DNA of 64,000 nucleotides, taken from contig NZ_CP151099.1 in assembly GCF_038096175.1 (NCBI RefSeq), positions 5,243,501-5,307,500 on the forward strand, read 5' to 3'. The position numbers and the translations under genes were made by a program. Below, one piece after another: positions 35,912 to 43,103 of the stretch; the first letter of the stretch is position 1, and each line of letters starts with the position of its first letter. The stretch comes from Nostoc sp. UHCC 0302. GTDB lineage: Bacteria; Cyanobacteriota; Cyanobacteriia; Cyanobacteriales; Nostocaceae. The notes below the pieces were generated by a model. That model was not told the DNA's origin. It searched no databases and saw nothing but the letters and a program-made list of their open reading frames with translations.

Positions 35912-37501
35912 ATGTCTCATTCTGATTTTCCTGAGTCCCCAGCACCCATTGAAAAAGAACAACCTGCTGTTACTGATTCCAATCAGATTCAACAACAAGA
36001 TTCTCTGCCAGAGCAAAAGCAACCGCCTAAGCAACCTCAAAAGCAGCGTTGGCCACTAATCTTAGGAATAGTTTTGTTAATTGCAGGTCTTGGTATTGGT
36101 TGGCGCTGGTGGCAAACTAGCAGCGCCAATAATGCACCTCCAGGAGCTGCTGCTGGTAAACCGGTGGGAATTCCCGTCAAGCTAGCAACTGTGGAGTCTG
36201 GAACTGTGCAGGACAGCGCGGATTTTATTGGCTCTTTAGAGGCTCCACGTTCAGTACCAATAAAGACGCAAATTGGAGGAAGAATTACCCAAATTATCTT
36301 CAAAGAAGGCGCACGCATCCAAAAAGGACAAGTTTTGATTACCATCCAAAGTGATGATGCCGAAGCCCAGTTACTACAACGGAAAGCCGCACTCGAACAA
36401 GCGCGTGCTAATCTTGCCGAACTTGAAGCAGGTACTAGAAAAGAAGAAGTTGCTCAAGCCAAAGCGCAATTAGATCAAGCCCAAGCAAAATATCAAGATG
36501 CTTTAACTGGATCTCAGCCACAGCAAATTCAGCAGGCTGAAGCTCAAGTTAATTCCGCCAAATCTGATCTAGAACTGGCACAAGCACGAGCAACGCGATA
36601 TACACAATTAAGAAAAGAAGGTGCAGTTTCCCAAGATGCTTTAGATGAATACCTCAAAAATCAACGCAGTGCTGAAGCAGCGCTGGTTTCATCTCAAAAA
36701 AACTTAGAAAATCTCCGCAAAGCTAGAGAGTCTAGCATCAATGAGCTAGCTGCGGCTTTAGAACAACAAAGACAAAACTACAGGCAGCAAGTGAACGGCT
36801 CTCGCCAAGAAGATATTGCCCAAGCACGAGCGCAAGTAACCCAGGCAGCAGCTCAAGTCCAGTCAGCTCAAGTCCAGTTGGGATACACAAAAGTCCTAGC
36901 TCCGTTTACGGGTATTGTAGGTGATATTCCAGTCAAGGTAGGACAGTATGTCAACCAAGGAGATCAACTCACTACACTTACCACAAACGACTCTTTGGAT
37001 CTGAATATATCCGTTCCGCTCAACCAAGCCAGAAGGTTACGCTTGGGGTTACCAGTGCAAATGCTGGACGTTCAAGGTAAACCCATAGCAACAGGTAAGA
37101 TCAGTTTTATCTCCCCAAATGCCAGTTCAGATTCACAAACAGTTTTGGTGAAAGCTAACTTTGGTAACTCCCGGAATCGACTGCTAAATCTTCAGTCAGT
37201 GCAAACCAGAGTCATCTGGAAAGAACGTCCAGGAATTAAAATTCCAGTGACAGCAGTATCTCGCTTAGGTGGAGAAACTTTTGTGTTTGTGGCTCAAACA
37301 CCAGAAAATCCCAAACCAGGAGCGCCAACTATGGTAGCTCAGCAAAAACTTGTGAAGTTGGGAGCTATTGAGGGAGAAAATTATCAAGTTCTCCAAGGAT
37401 TGAAAGCAGGAGAAAAAATTGTTGTTTCCGGGATTCTCAGTTTAACCAATGGCGCTCCGATCGCGCCTGCAACTGAAGAAACTGGTAGTCCGAAACCCTA
37501 A
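35912..37501 (+). CDS. HlyD/AcrA-type efflux adaptor (periplasmic membrane-fusion protein)
   Basis: A membrane-fusion protein of 529 residues. It has an N-terminal cytoplasmic tail rich in Gln and Pro, one membrane segment near residues 45-65 (WPLILGIVLLIAGLGIGW), a lipoyl half-domain (GGRITQIIFKEGARIQKGQV), a long alpha-hairpin with heptad Ala/Gln repeats, the second lipoyl half (VLAPFTGIVGDIPVKVGQ) and beta-barrel and membrane-proximal domains. It bridges an inner-membrane pump to an outer-membrane channel. I chose ATG 35912 (MSHSDFPESPAP); a TTG at 35876 is the alternative. Unusually, no RND or ABC pump gene follows; the IscB/IsrB element begins 230 bases later. Confidence 0.92.
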   Translation: MSHSDFPESPAPIEKEQPAVTDSNQIQQQDSLPEQKQPPKQPQKQRWPLILGIVLLIAGLGIGWRWWQTSSANNAPPGAAAGKPVGIPVKLATVESGTVQDSADFIGSLEAPRSVPIKTQIGGRITQIIFKEGARIQKGQVLITIQSDDAEAQLLQRKAALEQARANLAELEAGTRKEEVAQAKAQLDQAQAKYQDALTGSQPQQIQQAEAQVNSAKSDLELAQARATRYTQLRKEGAVSQDALDEYLKNQRSAEAALVSSQKNLENLRKARESSINELAAALEQQRQNYRQQVNGSRQEDIAQARAQVTQAAAQVQSAQVQLGYTKVLAPFTGIVGDIPVKVGQYVNQGDQLTTLTTNDSLDLNISVPLNQARRLRLGLPVQMLDVQGKPIATGKISFISPNASSDSQTVLVKANFGNSRNRLLNLQSVQTRVIWKERPGIKIPVTAVSRLGGETFVFVAQTPENPKPGAPTMVAQQKLVKLGAIEGENYQVLQGLKAGEKIVVSGILSLTNGAPIAPATEETGSPKP

Positions 37502-37744
37502 TTTTTTTGATATCGGTGTACTTCATTCATCTGAAAATCGGGCGTTGCGTTTTGTGGGATGGGTTGTCTGCCTGTCCCTTGTATTTTTGAAGGGAGCATG
37601 AGAGTGGGGGAACCTTGGACTGGTTTTAGTGCAGTATCACTCAAAAAACCTCAAAATTTTTTCTCAATTATTTTGACGTTAAATATCATAAATATGAACA
37701 AATAGTGCAGACTACTTTTAGAGGGCGAAAGCGTGAACCGTCTT

Positions 37745-37972
37745 CAATGACCCCCACCCAGCTTAGGCTGAGGTGGGGGAGTGGTCGGAGATAACCCGAC
37801 CGTAGCTGCGAATAGCTCAGCGGATGTTTACGGATCAGACACTACCAGTTACTTCTCTCGACTGGGTTATTTGTGAGGGGATGGAATCTTATCCAGCGAG
37901 GTTTAGGCTCGGACACACCGTAAGCATTGAGCTAAGAGACATTAAGTTTTGGGATTATCTCTCTAACAACTT
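37745..37972 (+). ncRNA. omega RNA / HEARO-type RNA upstream of the IscB/IsrB remnant
   Basis: In IscB and IsrB loci the guide (omega) RNA lies just upstream of the protein gene; it was first described as HEARO RNA. This region has the right place and many hairpins: the CCCCCACC stem, GGTCGG at 37783-37788 with CCGACC at 37796-37801 around AGATAAC, CCAGT with ACTGG near 37845-37870, and GGAT with ATCC near 37878-37893. It is not open in any useful frame and ends directly at the ATG at 37973. The HEARO identity rests on position and hairpin pattern, not on a covariance search. Confidence 0.6.
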
Positions 37973-38453
37973 ATGCAGCGAATTTCAGTTCTCAATCCAG
38001 ATCATAGTCCTGCAATGCCAACAAAACTTCAACGCGCCGAACGTTGGGTCGAAGAAGGTAGAGCAGAATGGGTCTACACCGATTTGCGGATCAAGGCAGT
38101 TCGACTGTTGTCTGAACCGTCAGGACGCGAATCTCACTTCTGCACCGTTTGTGATTGTTCGTCGTCCACCTATTTCAAGAAGACAGCTTCACTTGATGGT
38201 TCCTTCTATTGGGAATGTACCCCGTAAATATGGCGGAACAACCACGCGACATGGATTCAGAAAGGGGGATTTGGTCAAAGCAGAGATGGCAAAACGAATC
38301 AGTATTGGATGGGTGAGTGGCGACACCACTCGTCAAATTAGTGTTTCCGATTTTGATTGGAAACGATTGGGGCAGTTTACTGCTTCTAAAGTTCAGTTGA
38401 TCCGACGCGCAACGGGTCTACTGGTTTCGTGTCCACAGAGATTGTCAGTTTAG
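37973..38453 (+). pseudogene. IscB/IsrB (RRXRR-domain) remnant lacking the RuvC core
   Basis: The first 50 codons (frame from ATG 37973) read MQRISVLNPDHSPAMPTKLQ, then RAERWVEEGRAEWVYTD, the N-terminal PLMP-type module of IscB/IsrB proteins (with AMP for LMP). After SEPSGRE the frame is lost. In another frame, from about 38130, the known C-terminal part appears: FVIVRRPPISRRQLHLM, RKYGGTTTRHGFRKGDLVKA and WVSGDTTRQISVSD to LIRRATGLLVS. About 200-300 residues holding the split RuvC (and any HNH) are missing. So the protein cannot be a nuclease, yet both ends are well kept. Confidence 0.75.
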
Positions 38454-38477
38454 CGGCTCGACGCCGCTAAACTGACA
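38443..38477. terminator. perfect 15-bp hairpin near the right end of the IscB/IsrB element
   Basis: TGTCAGTTTAGCGGC at 38443-38457 is the perfect inverse of GCCGCTAAACTGACA at 38463-38477 around TCGAC. It overlaps the stop of the remnant protein frame. There is no T run after it. It could be a transposon-end structure or a transcript 3' hairpin. Confidence 0.65.
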
Positions 38478-38534
38478 CTCAAGCATCCTCCCCCACAGTA
38501 GTGCGCTCTTGATGGGGGTGTCTCGGAGAAATTG

Positions 38535-38981
38535 ATGAAAATTGCTATTGGCAGTGATGAACGTACAAACCTTACCAACAGGGTAATAGAAGAACTTCAA
38601 CAGCGTGGACATGAAGTTTTACCCTTCGGTTCCCTAGCCGAGAATGATTCAGAAGTTGATTGGCCTGTCAGCAGTAGTAAGGTGGCTTTGGCTGTAGCAA
38701 ACAACAAAGCAGATGAGGGTATTGTCTTTTGTTGGACTGGCACAGGTGCATCCATTGCTGCTAATAAAGTCTCTGGGATACGTGCAGCTTTGTGTCATGA
38801 TGCTGAAACTGCTCGCGGGGCGAGGATTTGGAACCACGCAAATGTTTTAGTACTTAGCCTGCGTGCTACTACAGATGCGATCGCAAAAGAAATATTAGAT
38901 GCCTGGTTTAGTACACCTTATTCTGATGATCAGTGGAATTTACAGCAAATAGAGCGGATTAAACAGTTAGAAGAAAAGTAA
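38535..38981 (+). CDS. RpiB/LacA/LacB family sugar-phosphate isomerase
   Basis: A 149-residue member of the ribose-5-phosphate isomerase B / galactose-6-phosphate isomerase fold, which interconverts aldose and ketose phosphates. MKIAIGSDERTNLTNRVIEE matches the family start (KIAIGSDHAG), with the usual Asp-His changed to Asp-Glu. GIVFCWTGTGASIAANKVSG matches the GILICGTGIGMSIAANK loop with its Cys and Thr. ATG 38535 has GGAGAA just upstream; a TTG directly before it is not needed. The changes at the first loop suggest a substrate different from R5P. The IscB/IsrB element lies immediately upstream and may separate it from its promoter. Confidence 0.88.
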   Translation: MKIAIGSDERTNLTNRVIEELQQRGHEVLPFGSLAENDSEVDWPVSSSKVALAVANNKADEGIVFCWTGTGASIAANKVSGIRAALCHDAETARGARIWNHANVLVLSLRATTDAIAKEILDAWFSTPYSDDQWNLQQIERIKQLEEK

Positions 38982-38998
38982 GATTCTCAGGTAGCAGG

Positions 38999-39151
38999 GG
39001 AGCATACTTCTCTACGAGAGGCTGCACCCTAAGCGCATCTATGCCGCAGGCTTTACGGCTACGCTCAGTGACCGAGGAGCATACTTCTCTACGAGAGACT
39101 GCACCCTAAGCGCAGCTATGCCGCAGGCTTTACGACTGCGCTCAGTAACCG
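38999..39151 (+). repeat. two tandem 77-bp copies of an extragenic repeat module
   Basis: Unit one at 38999-39075 and unit two at 39076-39151 both read GGAGCATACTTCTCTACGAG, CTGCACCCTAAGCGCA, CTATGCCGCAGGCTTTACG and CGCTCAGT with AACC or GACC, with few changes. Related single modules lie at 16390-16490 and 17214-17400. They fill the space between the rpiB-like and coaT stops. Confidence 0.85.
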
Positions 39152-39244
39152 GGGGAGCAGGGGAGATATACTTTCGAATTCAATCATCACTGTTTAATAC
39201 TTGTTCAATTTACCTCAGAACTTCGCCCCTCTGCCTCCTACTCT

Positions 39245-41191
39245 CTACTTCAGTAATCTTAAACCACTCAAAGTAACTAAAACTGTGGAACCTTCATGCC
39301 CAATGACGCCGATGGGTAAGTTGATATTTCCTAAGAAGTTGCCAATTAAAAGCAACATAATAAAACTCAACGCTACCACTATATTCTGTTTGACTACGGC
39401 TTGCGATCGCCTACCTAAATGTATCGCCACGGCAATTTTCTCTAACCTATCTGCCATCAAAACTATATCTGCGGTTTCCAATGCCACATCACTACCCGCC
39501 CCTCCCATTGCTATACCCACAGATGCTTGAGCTAGGGCAGGTGCATCATTGATCCCATCCCCCACCATCGCCACAGTTTGATACTGTTGCTGTAGACGGC
39601 GGATGACATCTAACTTATCTTCTGGCAGAAGTTGAGCATATACGCGCTCAATTCCCACTGCTTGAGCGACGCTATTAGCAGTTTCCTCGTTATCTCCAGT
39701 TAACATAACAATTTGCTCAACTCCCAGTTGCTTTAAGCGAGTAATGGTTACAGCAGCTTCAGTTCGCACCATGTCTGCAATTGCAATTACACCCATCACC
39801 TCTGTTCCCTGCTCCCTGCTCTCTTGCCCCTCTGCCCCCCTGCCTCCACTCGCTACCCAAACAACAGTTTTACCCTCTCGCTCTAAAGATTGAACTGTTT
39901 GCCGCAATCCTTCCGGTAAATTAGTCACATACTGCTGAACAAAAGCGGCGTTCCCCACAATTACCTTTTGCTCTTTAACGATTCCCTCAATTCCCTGTCC
40001 GGGTATGGCTTGCACTTCAGTTGCACTAACCCAATCCAAATCACTAGCTGCTTGCACAATTGCCTTAGCAATAGGATGTTCAGAATAGGATTCCACCGCT
40101 ACTGCTGTTTTTAATACATCTGCTTGTGTGTATTCACTAGTTGAAATCACTTGGAATACTTTTACCTGCCCTGTTGTCAGAGTACCAGTTTTATCGAAAG
40201 CGATCGCCCGAATTTTGCCAATCTTCTCTAACTGCGCCCCATTTTTAAATAAAATCCCCTGTCTTGCACCGTTGGCAATTCCCGAAAGTAGGGTTGGCAT
40301 AATTGCAGCCATCAGCGCACAGGGAGAAGCTACCACCAAGAAGGTAAGGGCGCGATAAATCGTAGTTTCCCAGTCCCAACCCCAGAGGAATGGCGGTAAA
40401 ATTGCTAGTAATACCCCAGCTATGACAATTACTTTGGCATATCCCCGCTCAAAGCGATCAATAAATTCTTGGGAAGGAGGTGCTTCTGTCTGCGCCTGTT
40501 CTACCAAACGAATCACACGCTGAATTAAACTGCTTTGGGCTGGTTTGTGTACTTTGATTTGTAATGCACCATAGCCATTAAGTGTACCTGCAAATACTTC
40601 TTCACCCACGGTTTTCTCTACAGGTAAGGACTCGCCTGTAATAGCAGCTTGATTCAAGGTGCTGAAACCAGAGACAATGATGCCATCGGTGGGAATTAGT
40701 TCTCCAGGTTTAACGACAATCTCATCACCCACGTTTAACTGGCTGATGGAAATATCCTCTTCTCTTCCCTGACGCAAAACCCTTGCTGTGTCTGGAGTCA
40801 GGCTCATTAGACTGCGGATGCTACGCTCAGTCCGCTGCATGGCATAGCCTTCTAGTGCGCCACTAATCGCAAAGATCAGAATCAAAATTGCCCCATCAAC
40901 AATTAGATGATATTCCCTTTGCCATAATCCCAAGCTAGCAGCACCAATCGCTGCCACAATCATCAGCAAATCTACATCGAGTTCTTTTTCTTTGAATAGG
41001 GTAGTCAGCCCCTCCCGCGCACTTTCGTAGCCGCCAATTACATAAGCGGCGGGTAGTAACAGCAGTGCTAACCCCAACCAACCAAGATGCAAAGCGAACC
41101 ATCCGAGAAATAGCAGCAAGCCACAAAGCAAGGCTGCTAAAGTATCTGTGTGTTCTTTGGTGAATTGGGTAAAACGCTGGGGGTAGAGCAT
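39245..41191 (-). CDS. coaT: P1B-4-type metal-transporting ATPase, CoaT-like cobalt exporter
   Basis: A heavy-metal P-type ATPase of 648 residues that would export cobalt (perhaps also zinc) across the inner membrane. It has no N-terminal metal-binding domain. The membrane motif is SPC at 289-291 rather than CPC, and the C-terminal helix has HEGSTVLVTLSGLRLL; these are the P1B-4 (CoaT) signatures. The phosphorylation site is Asp333 in DKTGTLTTG; TGES and GDGINDAPALA are intact. About 20 repeat-coded residues (SGGRGAEGQESREQGTE) lie at about 446-466 in the nucleotide-binding domain. The divergent CoaR-like gene and operator support cobalt rather than other metals. Confidence 0.93.
   Translation of the reverse strand: MLYPQRFTQFTKEHTDTLAALLCGLLLFLGWFALHLGWLGLALLLLPAAYVIGGYESAREGLTTLFKEKELDVDLLMIVAAIGAASLGLWQREYHLIVDGAILILIFAISGALEGYAMQRTERSIRSLMSLTPDTARVLRQGREEDISISQLNVGDEIVVKPGELIPTDGIIVSGFSTLNQAAITGESLPVEKTVGEEVFAGTLNGYGALQIKVHKPAQSSLIQRVIRLVEQAQTEAPPSQEFIDRFERGYAKVIVIAGVLLAILPPFLWGWDWETTIYRALTFLVVASPCALMAAIMPTLLSGIANGARQGILFKNGAQLEKIGKIRAIAFDKTGTLTTGQVKVFQVISTSEYTQADVLKTAVAVESYSEHPIAKAIVQAASDLDWVSATEVQAIPGQGIEGIVKEQKVIVGNAAFVQQYVTNLPEGLRQTVQSLEREGKTVVWVASGGRGAEGQESREQGTEVMGVIAIADMVRTEAAVTITRLKQLGVEQIVMLTGDNEETANSVAQAVGIERVYAQLLPEDKLDVIRRLQQQYQTVAMVGDGINDAPALAQASVGIAMGGAGSDVALETADIVLMADRLEKIAVAIHLGRRSQAVVKQNIVVALSFIMLLLIGNFLGNINLPIGVIGHEGSTVLVTLSGLRLLK
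39793..39855 (-). repeat. repeat-coded insert inside coaT
   Basis: The plus strand reads TTCCCTGCTCCCTGCTCTC, TTGCCCCTCTGCC and CCCCTGCCTCCACTC, a C/T-rich direct repeat like those between genes here. It keeps the frame and interrupts the otherwise conserved VVWVA / MGVIAIADMV junction of the ATPase nucleotide domain. Confidence 0.75.
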
Positions 41192-41224
41192 GAGAGTTGA
41201 ATCACAGGGACTCTCTCACACTAA

Positions 41225-41246
41225 ACCTTGACATCAATGTTAAGGT
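41225..41246 (-). promoter_or_regulatory. MerR/CoaR-type operator in the coaT promoter
   Basis: ACCTTGACAT at 41225-41234 and ATGTTAAGGT at 41237-41246 form a 10-bp dyad with one mismatch and a 2-base centre. On the coaT strand TTGACC is the -35 element and TAGTGT, 20 bases on, fits a -10. The long spacer with a dyad inside it is the hallmark of MerR-family activation by DNA untwisting. It is 34 bases upstream of the coaT ATG. Confidence 0.75.
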
Positions 41247-41481
41247 CAAGAGTGTGGCAAATAAAAATGAGGGTAGCAATATAGAGCAGAATCCCTATCT
41301 GATTAGTTGATTTCAATTGTTGTAATCAGTGAAACTGCCTTGGCAACAAAGAATTTTATGCTCAAGCGTATGTGGAAAAATTGGTAACACTGGTTTACCA
41401 AGGTTGCATGAAAATGCACCGCCATCTCTTCAGACTGCTTGTGGAGAATTGCAAAGAATTTTGCCGTTGTTGGAGTAAATC

Positions 41482-42591
41482 ATGAACGCTGCTTGCTTAA
41501 CCATCAAAGAACTTACCAATGCAGTTGGCAGTGGGATTACACCGCGCATGGTGCGACACTACCATCAATTGGGACTGCTACCGCAACCAGAGCGATCGCC
41601 TAGCAACTACCGTCTCTACAACGATAAAGATGTCATCAGATTACAACGGATTGTGGCACTTAAGCAGCAAGGGTTCCAACTAAACCATATTCGCCACATT
41701 TTGGAAGTAGAACCAGAAACAGACACAAATGTCAACCTGATGACGCAACTTCAGCAGCAATATCGTGCAGTAATCCAACAAATTTCTCATCTACGGCAAA
41801 CAGCATCAGCATTAGAAGGATTATTGGGACGCGATCGCCATTGTCAAATTATGCAAGCTGAGGTGCTAGCCCAACTCAAGGTACTAGACGTAGAAACCCA
41901 AGTTGGACTGGGAGGACTAGAAAAACTGTGGAGTGGGTTAGATGCTGGAGTTCATACGCATTCAGAAGCTTTTGTTGAATCGTTACAACGCTTACTACCT
42001 GATTTGTCTAATCGTTCGGAGATTGAACAACACTTAATTTCTCAGTTGGTTTTGGCTTGTGGTGACGTTAGTTTAGTGTCGTTTATCAAGTTAAGCCGAG
42101 GTGCGATTGCAGCCAGTCGAGAAGCACTAAAATCAGGCTGTCAGATTGTTGTAGATATTCCCACGGTAGCTACTGCCTTAGATCAAACCCGATTAGTTCA
42201 CTTGGGATGCCAGATTACAACTTTAATTGATAATCCTCACATTACAACTGCTACAGAGGCAGAACTGGAATTTTGGCAGCATCAAGAATGGCGAGAAAAA
42301 TTGCAGCAAGTAACTCCGGGTTGTGTGCTAGTGGTTGGTTATGCTCCCTCAGTGCTGATAGCTATCTGTGAAGCTATTGCCAACAAACAAATTCACCCTG
42401 CACTAGTGATTGGAATGCCTATTGGCTTTAGCCACGCTCCCGCAGCCAAGCGGCAACTAATGCAACACGAAGTTCCTTTTATTACAGTAGAAGGTACTTT
42501 GGGAGGTGGCTTGTTAGCTGCTACTGCCCTGAATGCCCTAGTGGAGTCACTGATTGATAAACCAGATTGTCATTGTTATCTCAAGGGCTAG
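41482..42591 (+). CDS. coaR: cobalt-responsive MerR-family activator with precorrin-isomerase-like domain
   Basis: A 369-residue protein with an N-terminal MerR helix-turn-helix (TPRMVRHYHQLGLLPQPERS, with the second wing SNYRLYNDKDV) and dimer helix, then a domain resembling precorrin-8X methylmutase (CobH/CbiC): DLSNRSEIEQHLI, AIAASREALKSGCQIVVDIP and PALVIGMPIGFSHAPAAK. It ends with CHC at 363-365, the motif that binds cobalt in Synechocystis CoaR, at the same residue numbers. It activates coaT, from which it is divergently transcribed with the dyad operator between. It is a cytoplasmic sensor of cobalt and perhaps of tetrapyrrole intermediates. Confidence 0.95.
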   Translation: MNAACLTIKELTNAVGSGITPRMVRHYHQLGLLPQPERSPSNYRLYNDKDVIRLQRIVALKQQGFQLNHIRHILEVEPETDTNVNLMTQLQQQYRAVIQQISHLRQTASALEGLLGRDRHCQIMQAEVLAQLKVLDVETQVGLGGLEKLWSGLDAGVHTHSEAFVESLQRLLPDLSNRSEIEQHLISQLVLACGDVSLVSFIKLSRGAIAASREALKSGCQIVVDIPTVATALDQTRLVHLGCQITTLIDNPHITTATEAELEFWQHQEWREKLQQVTPGCVLVVGYAPSVLIAICEAIANKQIHPALVIGMPIGFSHAPAAKRQLMQHEVPFITVEGTLGGGLLAATALNALVESLIDKPDCHCYLKG

Positions 42592-42780
42592 GGAGTCGGG
42601 GTAGAGACGCGATTATACTCTTACGAGAAGCCGCACTCCCTGCGTCTACGCGTCTGTGCAGGGAGTGGGGGAGATGAGGGAGATAAGAATAATTATTTAC
42701 TAGTCCTCATTCCCCATTACCCCTTATCCCCAGAGGGGGCCCCGAGTTCCCCAATCCCCAATGCCCTATTTCCAATTGTT
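42592..42780 (+). repeat. extragenic repeat cluster after coaR
   Basis: Contains AGAGACGCGATTATACTC, GTCTACGCGTCTGTGCAGGG and the C-rich words TTCCCCATTACCCCTTATCC and CCCAATCCCCAATGCCC. The same C-rich words lie inside the first kinase at 16560-16625. No gene is supported from 42592 to 43103. Confidence 0.7.
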
Positions 42781-43103
42781 AAATAATATTTAATTTGTTA
42801 CACTTTACCAGTTTTAGTAATTCAATAATTCATAATTGCGGCGATGAGCTACCAATGTGGTATAAGTTGCGCTATAAATTCTAGAAGAATTTTCAGTAGA
42901 TAGACTCTAGGAATTAAAGTATCAATTATCATGCTATACAAGCTTAGTGGAAGTATAAATTTATATTAAGTAGATTGAGAAATTAGTAGTAAAGATAACT
43001 CAGATGTATAATTAGCCCGTCTCCTCCATAATTCATAAAAAGATAACGATTTAGGACTGACCGGGTTTCTATTTTTACTTTAATAAGGGGTAATAAGGGG
43101 CAT

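Larger units (their letters stand above)
37720..38521 (+). mobile_element. internally deleted IscB/IsrB-type element (IS200/IS605 superfamily relative)
   Basis: The left side has a hairpin, CCCCCACCCAGC at 37751-37762 with GCTG and GGTGGGGG at 37767-37779, typical of subterminal hairpins in this superfamily. A structured region follows, then two reading-frame pieces of an RRXRR/IscB-type protein and a right-hand hairpin CCCCCA at 38490-38495 with TGGGGG at 38513-38518. No TnpA transposase is present. The element fits exactly between the HlyD-type gene and the rpiB-like gene. End positions are approximate. Confidence 0.7.

Noticed and set aside
37800..37850. tRNA-like words (AATAGCTCAGCGG)
   Set aside because: No acceptor or anticodon stem can be formed; the position fits the omega/HEARO-type RNA of the IscB/IsrB element.
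38999..39151. CRISPR array
   Set aside because: The two 77-base copies are directly adjacent with no spacer, and resemble the extragenic repeats elsewhere.
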